DNA of 39,644 bases, taken from positions 1 through 39,644 of the forward strand of contig JAUVJI010000024.1 in assembly GCA_030596605.1 (NCBI GenBank), in the 5' to 3' direction. The position numbers and the translations under genes were made by a program. The stretch comes from Bacteroidales bacterium. Its GTDB lineage: Bacteria; Bacteroidota; Bacteroidia; Bacteroidales; JAADJA01. Below, one piece after another: positions 8,821-17,343 of the stretch (its first letter is position 1; each line of letters begins with the position of its first letter). The notes beneath the pieces were generated by a model. The model searched no databases and was not told the origin of the DNA. It was given only the letters and a program-made list of their open reading frames with translations.

Positions 8821-9708
8821 TTATTTTTCGAGTATGGAGACAATTTTTTCAAATTCTTTGTCAGATTTGAATGGAATAACGATACTACCTTTTCCTTTAG
8901 TATTTTTTCTTATCTCAACCTTCGTACCTAATTGTTCTGATAATTCATTTTTTACTAATGAATATTTTTCAGGAAGGAGATCAGTGTGTTTCTTTACGAT
9001 GGGTTTTTGCTCTTTGTTCAAATCTTTTACAATCCGCTCTACATCACGTACCGATAAATTTTTGCTGATAATGGCAGATAGAATCTGGATTTGAATATCG
9101 ACGTTTTTAATATTAATTATTGCACGGGCATGTCCCATCGAAATTTTTTCCTCTTTTACTGCCTTTTGTATTTCAGGAGGAAGTTTTAGCAGTCGAATGT
9201 AATTTGCAATTGTTGTTCGGCCTTTGCCAATTCTGTCACTCAGTTCTTCCTGGGTAATTTTACACTCTTCAATTAATCGCTGATAACTTATCGCTATATC
9301 AAGCGAGTTCAGGTCTTCACGGTGTATATTTTCGATAAGGGCCATTTCAAGCATTTGATGGTCATTGGCCACCCTGATAAATGTCGGAATAGCATCTAAT
9401 CCCACAATCTTAGCTGCTTTGTACCTTCTTTCACCGGAAATCAACTGGAATTTGTCGTATCCCAGTTTTCTGACGGTGATTGGTTGAATTATTCCCTGTT
9501 CTTTTATAGATTTTGCAAGGTCATTTAGGGATTCTTCCTCAAATTGATTTCGCGGTTGAAAAGGATTTGATTCAATTTTTTCGAGGGGAATATTTGCGAT
9601 GGCCCCTACTACGTAATTGCCAGATATGTCAGTTGAAGTTATATCTGTTTCGGGACTTTCAAGAATAGCGCTAAGTCCTCTTCCCAATGCAGATTTTTTA
9701 GTTTTCAT
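8821..9708 (-). CDS. parB: Chromosome-partitioning protein ParB
   Basis: Binds parS sites, spreads as a CTP-dependent clamp and works with ParA in chromosome segregation. The 295-residue protein starts MKTKKSALGRGLSAIL, a usual ParB N-terminus. It carries the CTP-binding blocks GERRYKA (about residue 92) and ENIHREDLN (about 126), a helix-turn-helix (about 150-175, ITQEELSDRIGKGRTTIANYIRLL) and a basic C-terminal dimerisation region. I chose the ATG at 9708; the TTG two codons upstream is weaker. The start overlaps the parA stop by 11 bases, so translation is probably coupled. Confidence 0.96.
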   Translation of the reverse strand: MKTKKSALGRGLSAILESPETDITSTDISGNYVVGAIANIPLEKIESNPFQPRNQFEEESLNDLAKSIKEQGIIQPITVRKLGYDKFQLISGERRYKAAKIVGLDAIPTFIRVANDHQMLEMALIENIHREDLNSLDIAISYQRLIEECKITQEELSDRIGKGRTTIANYIRLLKLPPEIQKAVKEEKISMGHARAIINIKNVDIQIQILSAIISKNLSVRDVERIVKDLNKEQKPIVKKHTDLLPEKYSLVKNELSEQLGTKVEIRKNTKGKGSIVIPFKSDKEFEKIVSILEK

Positions 9709-10513
9709 TTGCAATAGGAATTTGTTTATCTGATTCGCTTATGCTTGTCATCCCATTCTTTTGTAAAATCTCACGGGCAAGATTCAGATAATTGATCGCT
9801 CCGGAACTGTTTGCATCGTGCATGATGATTGTTTCACCAAAACTAGGGGCTTCGCCAAGGCGTGTATTTCTATGAATGATTGTTTCAAACACCATTTGCT
9901 GGAAATGGGTTTTAACTTCCTCAACAACCTGTTTGGCTAATCTTAATCGCTGATCGAACATGGTAAGCAGGATTCCTTCTATATCAAGATCGGGATTAAG
10001 CCGTGTCTGGACAATCTTAATTGTATTTAGCAGTTTACCTAATCCTTCCAGTGCGAAATATTCACATTGAACAGGGATCATTACAGAATCAGCTGCTGTA
10101 AGTGAATTAATAGTAATAAGTCCAAGTGAAGGGGAGCAATCAATAATAATGAAATCGTAATTGTCCTTTACTTTTTCAATCACTTTCCGCATCATTTTCT
10201 CGCGGTTAGGCAGGTTGATTATTTCTATTTCAGCGCCAACAAGGTCAATGTGAGCAGGAATGATGTCAAGATTAGGCGTTTCGGTATTTAGTATAATTTT
10301 ATCTGGCTCAACTTCATCAATAATACATTCATAAATACTGGTTGTAATATTACGGGGATCAAATCCTGTACCCGATGTGGCATTTGCCTGGGGATCAGCA
10401 TCAATAATAAGGGTTTTATATTCCAGTACGGCAAAACTACCTGCCAGATTTATTGCCGTTGTTGTTTTCCCAACCCCGCCTTTTTGATTGGCTATTGCGA
10501 TGACTTTACCCAT
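9698..10513 (-). CDS. parA: Chromosome-partitioning ATPase ParA (Soj family)
   Basis: A 271-residue deviant-Walker ATPase that binds DNA as an ATP dimer and moves ParB-parS complexes. The Walker A motif KGGVGKTTT sits at 11-19 with the signature lysine. Walker A' (IIDADPQANAT) follows near 38 and Walker B (FIIIDCSPSLGL) near 120. The late RLGEAPSFGE block is conserved in chromosomal ParA. The C-terminus extends past ILQKNG with a polar tail of about 20 residues. First gene of the parA-parB-DUF5683-dapB unit; a 195-base gap with no clear signal separates it from the DUF3276 gene. Confidence 0.96.
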   Translation of the reverse strand: MGKVIAIANQKGGVGKTTTAINLAGSFAVLEYKTLIIDADPQANATSGTGFDPRNITTSIYECIIDEVEPDKIILNTETPNLDIIPAHIDLVGAEIEIINLPNREKMMRKVIEKVKDNYDFIIIDCSPSLGLITINSLTAADSVMIPVQCEYFALEGLGKLLNTIKIVQTRLNPDLDIEGILLTMFDQRLRLAKQVVEEVKTHFQQMVFETIIHRNTRLGEAPSFGETIIMHDANSSGAINYLNLAREILQKNGMTSISESDKQIPIANEN

Positions 10514-10644
10514 AAGTATAAAAATTAAGGAAGATAAACCATTTTCAAGTTATTGGCAAAAATACAACATTAAGCACCTTTCCATGTAAAGAAAATATTA
10601 ACAATTATGGGCATTCTGTTAATATCAGGATGTAAAAATTGAAA

Positions 10645-10677
10645 TTAAAAAAGCTGTCCGATTTATAGAACAGCTTT
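10645..10677 (-). terminator. Rho-independent terminator after the DUF3276 gene
   Basis: On the minus strand, AAAGCTGTTC pairs with GGACAGCTTT around an 8-base loop. One G-U pair gives a 10-bp stem, directly followed by a T-run. It lies 32 bases past the DUF3276 stop and ahead of parA, so it isolates the two units. Confidence 0.8.
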
Positions 10678-10708
10678 CTAATGTGAGACTATATTTTAAT
10701 ATATGTTG

Positions 10709-11131
10709 TTATTCTTTGGTATCTTCAGTTTCTGCACTCTCTTCAGTTTTTATTTCTGTTTCTGATCCCAAATCCTCAAATTCTACATTTGTAATGGGAT
10801 CTTCAACTACAGCTTCCGGAGTTACTTTTGGTTTTTCCTCGACCGGCTCTTCTTCCGGTGCTTTCCCGGTTTGGATAAATTCAATTGCCGCATTCATGCC
10901 GTTTGCAAACTTTTCAAAATCTTCTTTGTAAAGAAATAATTTGTGCTTTTCATAAAAAAACTTACCCGATTCGTTATTGAACCTACGTTTACTCTCGGTT
11001 ATTGTCAGGTAATGTTCTTCTGACCGGGTAGATTTTACATCAAAGAAATATGTTCTTTTCCCCGCTCGTACAGTCCTCGAAAAGATCTCTTCCCTTGTAT
11101 AGCTTTGTTCTTTTTTTTCTTGCTCTTCCAT
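10709..11131 (-). CDS. DUF3276 / PUR-alpha-like nucleic-acid-binding protein
   Basis: A 140-residue protein whose first 90 residues form a PUR-like module: REEIFSRTVRAGKRTYFFDV, then YYLTITESKRRF-like and FFYEKHKLFLYKEDFEKF blocks. The remaining 50 residues are an acidic, low-complexity tail rich in Glu, Pro and Val. PUR modules bind single-stranded DNA and RNA; the related BpuR of Borrelia is an RNA and DNA binding regulator. The PUR assignment follows established family knowledge; the regulatory role here is inferred. It is a single-gene unit with its own terminator. Confidence 0.88.
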   Translation of the reverse strand: MEEQEKKEQSYTREEIFSRTVRAGKRTYFFDVKSTRSEEHYLTITESKRRFNNESGKFFYEKHKLFLYKEDFEKFANGMNAAIEFIQTGKAPEEEPVEEKPKVTPEAVVEDPITNVEFEDLGSETEIKTEESAETEDTKE

Positions 11132-11319
11132 GCTTATTCGATTGTTATAAAATTAATTTCCCACGCAAATATATATAAATAATATTATCAAATTCAAAAA
11201 AGTGGTTTTCTTTTTGAATCTTGATAATTAAAATTTGATGAGAAATATTAATGTCAATACTGTTGTCCCGATTTTTATCATCTCATTATAATTTATAGTT
11301 TTGCAGAAATTCTGTTTCA

Positions 11320-12735
11320 TTGGAAGCTTTTGTTCGCAAACCTGTTTTTACTGTTATTGCCGGAGCAGCTGAGGAATTAACATTCCCGGCATATGTTGTG
11401 GGTGGATATGTGCGTGATATGATTATGGAGAGGGAGAGTGTGGATATTGATATTGTGACTGTTGGTAGTGGGATTGAACTCGCGAAAAGATTTGCTGGAA
11501 AGATAGACCCGAAACTTAAAGTTAAGGTGTTTAAAAATTTCGGTACTGCCATGGTAAATTTTCAGGGAGAACAAAACTGGCAAATTGAATTTGTAGGTGC
11601 CCGAAAAGAATCATATAGAGAAGATTCAAGAAAACCGATTGTTGAGGATGGGACTTTGGAAGATGACCAAAACAGAAGGGATTTTACCATTAATGCCCTT
11701 GCAATAAGCCTCAACAAAAATGATTATGGGAATTTATTAGATCCGTTTGACGGCATCAATGATATTAAAAGAAAGATTATTCGAACACCCCTGAACCCTG
11801 ACATTACATTTTCTGATGACCCTTTGCGAATGATGCGCGCTATCCGGTTTGCAACCCAATTAGGATTTGACATTGAAGAAAAAACTTATAATGCAATTGG
11901 AAAAAATGCAGATAGGATAAAGATAGTTTCATTTGAAAGGATTACAGATGAATTAAATAAAATTATTCTGGCAAATAAGCCATCCAAAGGATTTGTAATG
12001 CTTGAAGATACCGGACTTTTAAAACGTATTTTCCCACAGTTTCAGGAATTGAAGGGCATTGAAAAAGTTAATGGTAAAGAGCATAAGGATAATTTTTATC
12101 ATACTTTGAAGGTGCTGGATAATTTATCTTTGAAAACCAATAATTTATGGCTGAGATGGGCAGCCTTGATGCATGATATAGCGAAACCGAGAACCAAAAA
12201 ATATGATGAGAAAATTGGGTGGACATTCCATGCGCATGAATTTATTGGATCGAAAATGGTTCCTCAGATTTTCAGAAAGTTAAAATTGCCACTCAACGAT
12301 AGAATGAAATATGTACAGAAACTTGTACTCCTTCATTTACGGCCTATTGTCCTGGCTCAAAGTCATGTTACAGATTCAGCCATAAGGAGATTACTCTATG
12401 AAGCCGGAGACGATATTGATGATTTGATGATACTTTGTGAAGCTGATATTACTTCTAAAAATGAACAAAAAGTCAGGAAATATATCGACAATTTTAAACT
12501 AGTCAGAAAAAAACTTGTTGAGATTGAAGAAAAGGATAGGCTGAGAAACTGGCAACCACCTATCACCGGTGAACTAATCATGGAGACGTTTAATATCAAG
12601 CCAGGCAGGAATGTGGGCGATATTAAAACGGCTATACGGGAAGCCATACTGGATGGCAAAATCGAGAATAATTATGAGGAGGCTTTTCAGTTTATGCTTA
12701 AGACGGGGCAGGAGTTGGGATTAAAACCTGCTTAA
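11320..12735 (+). CDS. cca: CCA tRNA nucleotidyltransferase with HD domain
   Basis: Adds or repairs the 3' CCA end of tRNAs. The 471-residue protein has the class II polymerase-beta head: GGYVRD at 28-33, the metal-binding DxD at 42-44, and [10 protein letters not shown] near 126. A tRNA-binding middle part follows, then an HD phosphohydrolase domain ([13 protein letters not shown], near 280). The length is normal for the HD-type family. The start is TTG at 11320: an in-frame TAG lies at 11296-11298, and the first ATG falls inside the catalytic head. CCA addition is firm; the separate activity of the HD domain is not known from sequence alone. Confidence 0.92.
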   Translation: MEAFVRKPVFTVIAGAAEELTFPAYVVGGYVRDMIMERESVDIDIVTVGSGIELAKRFAGKIDPKLKVKVFKNFGTAMVNFQGEQNWQIEFVGARKESYREDSRKPIVEDGTLEDDQNRRDFTINALAISLNKNDYGNLLDPFDGINDIKRKIIRTPLNPDITFSDDPLRMMRAIRFATQLGFDIEEKTYNAIGKNADRIKIVSFERITDELNKIILANKPSKGFVMLEDTGLLKRIFPQFQELKGIEKVNGKEHKDNFYHTLKVLDNLSLKTNNLWLRWAALMHDIAKPRTKKYDEKIGWTFHAHEFIGSKMVPQIFRKLKLPLNDRMKYVQKLVLLHLRPIVLAQSHVTDSAIRRLLYEAGDDIDDLMILCEADITSKNEQKVRKYIDNFKLVRKKLVEIEEKDRLRNWQPPITGELIMETFNIKPGRNVGDIKTAIREAILDGKIENNYEEAFQFMLKTGQELGLKPA

Positions 12736-12842
12736 TAAGATAGTTTCTAAATAAGGTAAAATCCAAAATAAAATAGTAATTTTAGATTTGTTGTTTGTGA
12801 GATATTTTATAATTTTATTGAAATTATCAAATCTGTTGTACT

Positions 12843-13403
12843 ATGCATATATATAGATTCAGGTTATTATCGGATATTAACGATGAATTTGTCAGGGATA
12901 TTGAACTTATGGCCAATCAATCTTTTTTGGACTTTCATAATATGATATCTGAGTGTGTTAGTTTAAATGGTAAAGAATTGGCTTCATTTCACGTCTGTGA
13001 CCAGAAATGGAATAAAATGAAAGAGATCACTTTAATTGATATGCTTGACGGAGAAGACAAAGAGGAGGAAACAAAACCAATTGAAGAAACATTTATCATG
13101 AAGGATTCTCTCATCAGAAACTTTATTGAAGAACCCCACCAGCGATTACTTTATGAGTATGACCTTTTCAATATGAATACTTTTTTCATTGAATTATTAA
13201 GTGTGCATAAACAAAAAGACGATGGACCTTATCCTAAGTGTTGTTTTAAAAAAGGTGATCTAACCCAGGAACCTGTTCCACAATTAATTGAAGAACAGGA
13301 TGAGGAAATGACGGAACAAATGCTGAATGATTTTAACGATCTCCTTGATGATACCTATGATTATAAAGGTGATAGTGATACCGGTGAGATCATACCTGAA
13401 TAA
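12843..13403 (+). CDS. Plasmid pRiA4b ORF-3-like family protein
   Basis: A 186-residue protein whose N-terminal 70 residues (MHIYRFRLLSDINDEFVRDI, then SFLDFHNMISECVSLNG and HVCDQKWNKMKEITLIDM) match the pRiA4b ORF-3-like domain. That domain is also found as passenger genes of IS1096-like elements. No biochemical role is established. The C-terminal half is acidic and has ERLLYEYDLFNM-like and SVHKQKDDGPYPKCC segments. The chromosomal setting between cca and miaA, without any transposase, suggests a resident gene and not a mobile passenger. Confidence 0.75.
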   Translation: MHIYRFRLLSDINDEFVRDIELMANQSFLDFHNMISECVSLNGKELASFHVCDQKWNKMKEITLIDMLDGEDKEEETKPIEETFIMKDSLIRNFIEEPHQRLLYEYDLFNMNTFFIELLSVHKQKDDGPYPKCCFKKGDLTQEPVPQLIEEQDEEMTEQMLNDFNDLLDDTYDYKGDSDTGEIIPE

Positions 13404-13511
13404 TGTGTGTTTCCATCATTCTGACTAGTTTCCACAAAATACAAACTAACAATTCCTTTGTTTTGGTGTAAAATAAAAGATCAAATCCATAAAGTTTAAT
13501 TTAATGCTGCT

Positions 13512-14408
13512 TTGAAAAATATCCTGATCGTTTTACTGGGCCCTACAGCAATTGGAAAAACCAATGTTGCTATTCATTTGGCAAAGGCATTGAATGCGGA
13601 GATTGTGTCAGCTGATTCAAGGCAATTTTACAGAGAATTAAAAATTGGCGTCGCAGCTCCTTTCGTGGAAGAATTAAAAGCTGTTAAGCATCATTTTGTT
13701 GGCCATTTAAGTATAGCAGAATATTATAATGTTTCAAGGTTTGAACAGGATGTACTTGAATTTCTGAATGATTATTTCAAAAATCATAAGTACGCTGTTA
13801 TGGTGGGTGGTTCAGGATTATATATAGATGCAGTATGTGAAGGGATTGATGAACTGCCTGATCCTGATGAGAAACTAAGAGGAAAATTGAAGAAGGATCT
13901 TGAGAATCATGGGATCGAATATTTGAGGAAAAAATTAAAAAAACTTGATCCTGAATATTACGATAAAGTTGATTTGAATAATCCTAACAGGATACTGCGT
14001 GCTTTGGAAGTTTGTTTAATGACGGGAAAGACATATTCATCCCTGAGAAATAACCAACCGAAAAAAAGGAATTTCTCAATAGTCAAAATCGGGTTAAACC
14101 GATCAAGGGAGGAACTTTTTACCATCATTGAGGATCGCGTTGATAAAATGATTGAAAGCGGTTTAGTGGAGGAGGTTAAAGGTTTAGAAGAATACAAGAA
14201 TTTAAACTCTTTAAATACAGTTGGCTACAAGGAAATATTTAAATATCTCGATGGTGAATGGTCGCTTGAGAAGGCCATTGAAAAAATTAAAACCCATACC
14301 CGCCGTTATGCAAAACGACAGTTAACGTGGTTTAAAAAAGATGAAACTGTACATTGGTTCCATCCGGATGATTTAGAGGAAATTGTTGACTTTATAAATG
14401 TTTTATAA
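13512..14408 (+). CDS. miaA: tRNA dimethylallyltransferase
   Basis: Transfers a dimethylallyl group to A37 of tRNAs reading UNN codons. The 298-residue protein has the P-loop GPTAIGKT at 10-17, the substrate block SADSRQFYRE at 33-42, VGGSGLYIDAV near 98, and the late HTRRYAKRQLTWFKKD block that binds tRNA. The start is TTG: an ATG eight bases upstream is in another frame and stops after three codons, and an in-frame TAA lies at 13497. It has its own upstream gap of about 108 bases. Confidence 0.95.
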   Translation: MKNILIVLLGPTAIGKTNVAIHLAKALNAEIVSADSRQFYRELKIGVAAPFVEELKAVKHHFVGHLSIAEYYNVSRFEQDVLEFLNDYFKNHKYAVMVGGSGLYIDAVCEGIDELPDPDEKLRGKLKKDLENHGIEYLRKKLKKLDPEYYDKVDLNNPNRILRALEVCLMTGKTYSSLRNNQPKKRNFSIVKIGLNRSREELFTIIEDRVDKMIESGLVEEVKGLEEYKNLNSLNTVGYKEIFKYLDGEWSLEKAIEKIKTHTRRYAKRQLTWFKKDETVHWFHPDDLEEIVDFINVL

Positions 14409-14521
14409 AAATATTTTTGCAAAAAAGAGTCTATAAGTAGCCAAAACTATATAAAAAGAGGTGCTTTTGGCTGGGTATTGGAATCTGTCAGGTTTTATTC
14501 GATTTAAAAAGTTTAGAAAAT

Positions 14522-14569
14522 TTTGTAGAATCCAGAACATTTATTTGTACATTTGTATTGTACAAATAA
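14522..14569 (+). promoter_or_regulatory. vapBC promoter overlapped by a palindromic operator
   Basis: TTATTTGTAC (14541-14550) and GTACAAATAA (14560-14569) form a perfect 10-bp inverted repeat. Its spacer and left arm contain TACATTTG (14548-14555), a TAnnTTTG -7 element. A TTTG at 14522-14525 is a candidate -33 box, 22 bases upstream. The layout fits autorepression by a VapB or VapBC complex; that step is inferred from how such loci usually work. Confidence 0.65.
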
Positions 14570-14575
14570 TAAATT

Positions 14576-14809
14576 ATGGAAACAATAGCTGTAAGCAAAC
14601 TCAGGGCAAATCTGTTGAAAGTGCTTAAGGAGATCAGGCTGGGAGCAAAAATCAATATTACCTCAAGGGGAAAGGTTATTGCCAAACTTATACCACCTGA
14701 TTATACAGTTGAGAACGCAAGAAAAAAATTAAGTGAGATCAGTAAGACTGCTATTCTTAATGATATAGTATCACCCGTTGAAACCGAATGGAAAGCCCTG
14801 GAGGAATGA
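14576..14809 (+). CDS. vapB: Phd/YefM-family antitoxin of a vapBC pair
   Basis: A 77-residue antitoxin with the Phd/YefM fold at its N-terminus: IAVSKLRANLLKVLKEI, then KINITSRGKVIAKLIP, a DNA-binding half. The charged C-terminal half would wrap the toxin. It starts six bases after the palindromic operator, and its TGA overlaps the toxin ATG (ATGA), as usual for these pairs. It would neutralise the downstream PIN toxin and repress its own promoter. Confidence 0.85.
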   Translation: METIAVSKLRANLLKVLKEIRLGAKINITSRGKVIAKLIPPDYTVENARKKLSEISKTAILNDIVSPVETEWKALEE

Positions 14810-15201
14810 TAACCATCGATACGCATATTATTGTTTGGGATGCATTAAAACCTGAGGCTTTAAGTCCGAAAGCAAAAAAGGTCATTGACCAGGCAAACGA
14901 AAAGGATGGGATAATAATAAGTAAAATTTCGCTTTGGGAAATCGCAATGTTAATGAAAAAGAAACGATTGGAAATTGAAGTTCCTTACATTGAATTTATT
15001 GATTTGGTCATTAGTTCAAATAATTACATCCTAAAAGGTATAACTCCTGATATTGCTAATATATCTGTCAATCTTCCAGACAGTATTAACCATGATCCCG
15101 CTGACAGGATAATATGTGCAACCTCAATGGCTTATAAGGCACCTTTGGTTACTGCTGACAAAAACCTGCTGAAATCGAAAAGTATAAAAACTATTTGGTG
15201 A
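14806..15201 (+). CDS. vapC: PIN-domain ribonuclease toxin VapC
   Basis: A 131-residue PIN-domain protein that, by family, is a metal-dependent ribonuclease cutting tRNA or rRNA. Acidic residues sit where a PIN active site needs them: D5 (ITIDTH), E45 (SLWEIA), D97 and D100 (HDPADRIICAT), and D118 (VTADKN). I start it at ATG 14806, which overlaps the antitoxin stop; the longer frame from 14788 adds six atypical residues. The last third is repeated in a decayed copy at 17167-17343, with 98 bases identical. The perfect hairpin downstream begins in its stop codon. Confidence 0.87.
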   Translation: MITIDTHIIVWDALKPEALSPKAKKVIDQANEKDGIIISKISLWEIAMLMKKKRLEIEVPYIEFIDLVISSNNYILKGITPDIANISVNLPDSINHDPADRIICATSMAYKAPLVTADKNLLKSKSIKTIW

Positions 15202-15245
15202 AAAGTATGTAAATTGAAAGTTTTAGTTTCAATTTACATACTTTT
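15201..15245 (+). terminator. Perfect 19-bp hairpin between vapC and the ATPase gene
   Basis: AAAAGTATGTAAATTGAAA (15201-15219) pairs without mismatch with the arm 15227-15245 around a 7-base loop. Two T and an A follow within a T-rich tract, so it can end vapBC transcription. The stem is long and AT-rich, unlike a common terminator, and it also sits just ahead of the ATPase promoter, so an operator role is possible. A degraded version follows the second vapC copy. Confidence 0.55.
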
Positions 15246-15249
15246 TTAT

Positions 15250-15257
15250 TATATTTG
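15250..15257 (+). promoter_or_regulatory. -7 element of the ATPase gene, 4 bases before its ATG
   Basis: TATATTTG fits TAnnTTTG exactly. It ends only four bases before ATG 15262. With start sites usually a few bases past this element, the mRNA would begin at or near the start codon and have no leader. No clear -33 box was found. Confidence 0.45.
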
Positions 15258-15261
15258 CCAA

Positions 15262-16428
15262 ATGAAATTCATAAATAGAATTGTCACAACAAATATTGAG
15301 AAGTATTTAAAAAATTTCCCTGCCGTAGCAATTATTGGTCCAAGACAATGTGGGAAATCAACATTAGCAAGATTTATTGTTGATAAAATCCAGAGAAGTT
15401 TGTACTTAGACCTTGAAAACCCGGATGATTTATCCAAGCTTGAACAACCATCATTATTTTTTAATCAGTACCGGGACAGGCTGATATGTTTGGACGAAAT
15501 CCAGCAGAAGCCCGAAATATTTTCCGTATTGCGCAGCATCATAGATAAAAGCGGACGCAACAGCCAGTTCCTTATTCTTGGTTCAGCGTCTCCCGACTTA
15601 TTAAAACAAAGTAATGAAACACTTGCAGGCCGTATAATTTACCAGGAATTAACTCCCTTTTTAACTTCCGAAATTGATCATATGCAAGATAAAAAGCTAT
15701 ATGATAATTATTGGACACGTGGTGGTTTTCCGAGGAGTTATCTGGCAGTTGATGACGAGATCAGTTATAGATGGAGAAAAAGTTTTATTAAAACTTTTCT
15801 TGAAAGGGATATACCAAATCTGGGAATATTTTACCCTCCGATAGCCATGGACAGGTTATGGCAAATGCTTGCCCATATCCAGGGTCAGGTTATAAACTTA
15901 TCGCAGCTAGGAAACTCTCTTGGAATTTCCCATACAATGGTCAGAAATTATCTCGAAGTATTACAACAGACATTCATGATCCGAATTTTGAAGCCATATT
16001 CCGGAAACCTGAAAAAGAGGATAATAAAATCACCAAAAATATACATCAGGGATACGGGTATATTACATGCCTTGCAGAACATTATGAATTTTGATATGTT
16101 ATTTGGCAATCCAATTGCAGGCGCTTCATGGGAAACCCTGGTGATTGAAAATGTCCTGGGCAATATCGAAGATTTCAATGCCAGCTTTTTTCGTACGTCA
16201 AATGGTATTGAAATAGACCTGATACTTGAAAGAGGTACTGAAAAATATGCCGTCGAATGTAAGCTGTCATCTGCACCGAAGCTCTCTGCAGGTTTTTACC
16301 ATGCTATTGATGAACTGGGTATAAACCGGACATGGATAGCTGCACCGGTTGATGAACCTTATCCGGTTAAAGAAAATGTGATTGTGGCTCCGTTTAGCTA
16401 TATTATTGAAGAGTTAAAAAATCTATAG
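15262..16428 (+). CDS. AAA-type ATPase with C-terminal DUF4143 domain
   Basis: A 388-residue protein with Walker A GPRQCGKST (26-34) and Walker B LICLDEIQ (around 74-81). A sensor-like LILGSASPDLL follows, then a winged-helix-like middle part (LSQLGNSLGISHTMVRNYLEVLQQ) and a C-terminal DUF4143 nuclease-like region (FFRTSNGIEIDLILERG and YAVECKLS, with the D..E.K pattern of PD-(D/E)XK folds). The family is widespread as single genes in bacteria; its role is not established. The frame could start at 15214, but that would begin inside the hairpin, so MKFINRI at 15262 is chosen. Its stop lies one base from the truncated Bro-N gene. Confidence 0.85.
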   Translation: MKFINRIVTTNIEKYLKNFPAVAIIGPRQCGKSTLARFIVDKIQRSLYLDLENPDDLSKLEQPSLFFNQYRDRLICLDEIQQKPEIFSVLRSIIDKSGRNSQFLILGSASPDLLKQSNETLAGRIIYQELTPFLTSEIDHMQDKKLYDNYWTRGGFPRSYLAVDDEISYRWRKSFIKTFLERDIPNLGIFYPPIAMDRLWQMLAHIQGQVINLSQLGNSLGISHTMVRNYLEVLQQTFMIRILKPYSGNLKKRIIKSPKIYIRDTGILHALQNIMNFDMLFGNPIAGASWETLVIENVLGNIEDFNASFFRTSNGIEIDLILERGTEKYAVECKLSSAPKLSAGFYHAIDELGINRTWIAAPVDEPYPVKENVIVAPFSYIIEELKNL

Positions 16429-16429
16429 A

Positions 16430-16708
16430 TCAAATAAGACGAAGAAGTTGTTCTGTATCTGCAACATCTGTTTTGTAATGTTTCCCATCGGAGGATTGCA
16501 TTTTCAGTTGTCCGATTTTTTCGGACAACTCACTTCCTTCCTCTTTCAACTTTCTTTTTAAGTCATTCCAATATTTCCGGGGACGGTCATTCTCAGCTAA
16601 AATGCCAATAACATCCACAATTGAAAAATACCACTTTTCCTTTTCCTCGTCCCAATGGACACGTACTTGCTTTTGGTCGAATAGTTTTATTGCGGTTTCT
16701 TTATCCAT
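16430..16708 (-). pseudogene. Truncated Bro-N (prophage antirepressor-like) gene
   Basis: The 92 residues match the N-terminal part of Bro-N domain proteins: IKLFDQKQVRVHWDEEKEKW, then YFSIVDVIGILAENDRPRKYWNDLK and DVADTEQLLRLI. Full-length relatives of this type carry on for well over 100 more residues after the EQLLRLI block. This one stops there, next to the stop codon of the ATPase gene on the other strand. The abrupt end and the one-base junction suggest it was cut by an insertion or deletion. Such proteins bind DNA and often occur beside phage or mobile DNA. Confidence 0.7.
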
Positions 16709-16802
16709 GATTTAAAGTTGTTTTATTTTCAACCTTTCATTTTGGCCGGATCCTGTCTTGTGTCAAAAATGTCAGTAATGTAAATATATTGGTCTATTAA
16801 CT

Positions 16803-17027
16803 TCATCTACCTATTCGGTTTGTCTTTTGAATAATTTCTTCCTTAGTCAAAATCCTACCGGTAGCAATATCTTCTTCAGCCTTTTTAGCTCTATTAGTTA
16901 ATTTTGTTTTTAATACTGGATTTAAACTTGTTTTCTGCAATAATGTATAAATTGCCTGGAGCACATCAATATCATCTTGCTCATTAATCAATTTTTGAAG
17001 CTGGGATTTTATTGTAATTGTGTTCAT
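16803..17027 (-). CDS. Orphan antitoxin-like small protein
   Basis: A 74-residue helical, charged protein (MNTITIKSQLQKLINEQDDI, then a second helical half ending EEIIQKTNRIGR). Its size and pattern resemble small proteins that precede RelE/ParE toxins in this phylum. I cannot place it in a named family with certainty. The expected toxin would lie downstream on the minus strand, but the 94 bases to the Bro-N gene hold no open frame. It could be an orphan left from a degraded pair. Confidence 0.45.
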   Translation of the reverse strand: MNTITIKSQLQKLINEQDDIDVLQAIYTLLQKTSLNPVLKTKLTNRAKKAEEDIATGRILTKEEIIQKTNRIGR

Positions 17028-17046
17028 TGTGCTTTTCTATTTGATA

Positions 17047-17054
17047 CAAATTTA
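17047..17054 (-). promoter_or_regulatory. -7 element for the orphan antitoxin-like gene
   Basis: On the minus strand this reads TAAATTTG, a TAnnTTTG match, about 20 bases before the ATG at 17027. It suggests that the small gene may still be expressed. Confidence 0.35.
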
Positions 17055-17166
17055 AAAATTTTAATCGAATTATAAATAAATCGAGTAAATAAAAAACAAG
17101 CTTTTTCAGATTTGGGCATAAGCTAATGAGGAAATCTCAAATTTCTCCAAAAGTGCGTTTTGATGA

Positions 17167-17343
17167 ATAATCCGAAAAGGAAAAACTCTGAAAATTGCTG
17201 ATTTATCTATTAATCTGCCGAAAGATATTAACCAGGATCCCGCTGACAGGATAATATGTGCAACCTCAATGGCTTATAAGGCACCTTTGGTTACTGCTGA
17301 CAAAAACCTGCTGAAATCGAAAAGTATAAAAACCATCTGGTGA
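17167..17343 (+). pseudogene. Decayed second copy of the vapC 3' end
   Basis: The frame opens after a TGA at 17164 and encodes the last third of a PIN toxin (LKIADLSINLPKDINQDP, then ADRIICATSMAYKAPLV to the end). Only the C-terminal part survives; there is no start, no first catalytic Asp and no antitoxin. Bases 17236-17333 equal 15094-15191 of the intact vapC exactly. The flanks on both sides are clearly diverged, roughly 70 percent alike just upstream. The degraded hairpin after the stop shows that the homology once ran into the downstream region. Confidence 0.85.

Noticed and set aside
15858..16094. 78-codon frame inside the ATPase gene
   Set aside because: Same strand, other frame, no start signal and no family pattern; the ATPase frame has the motifs.
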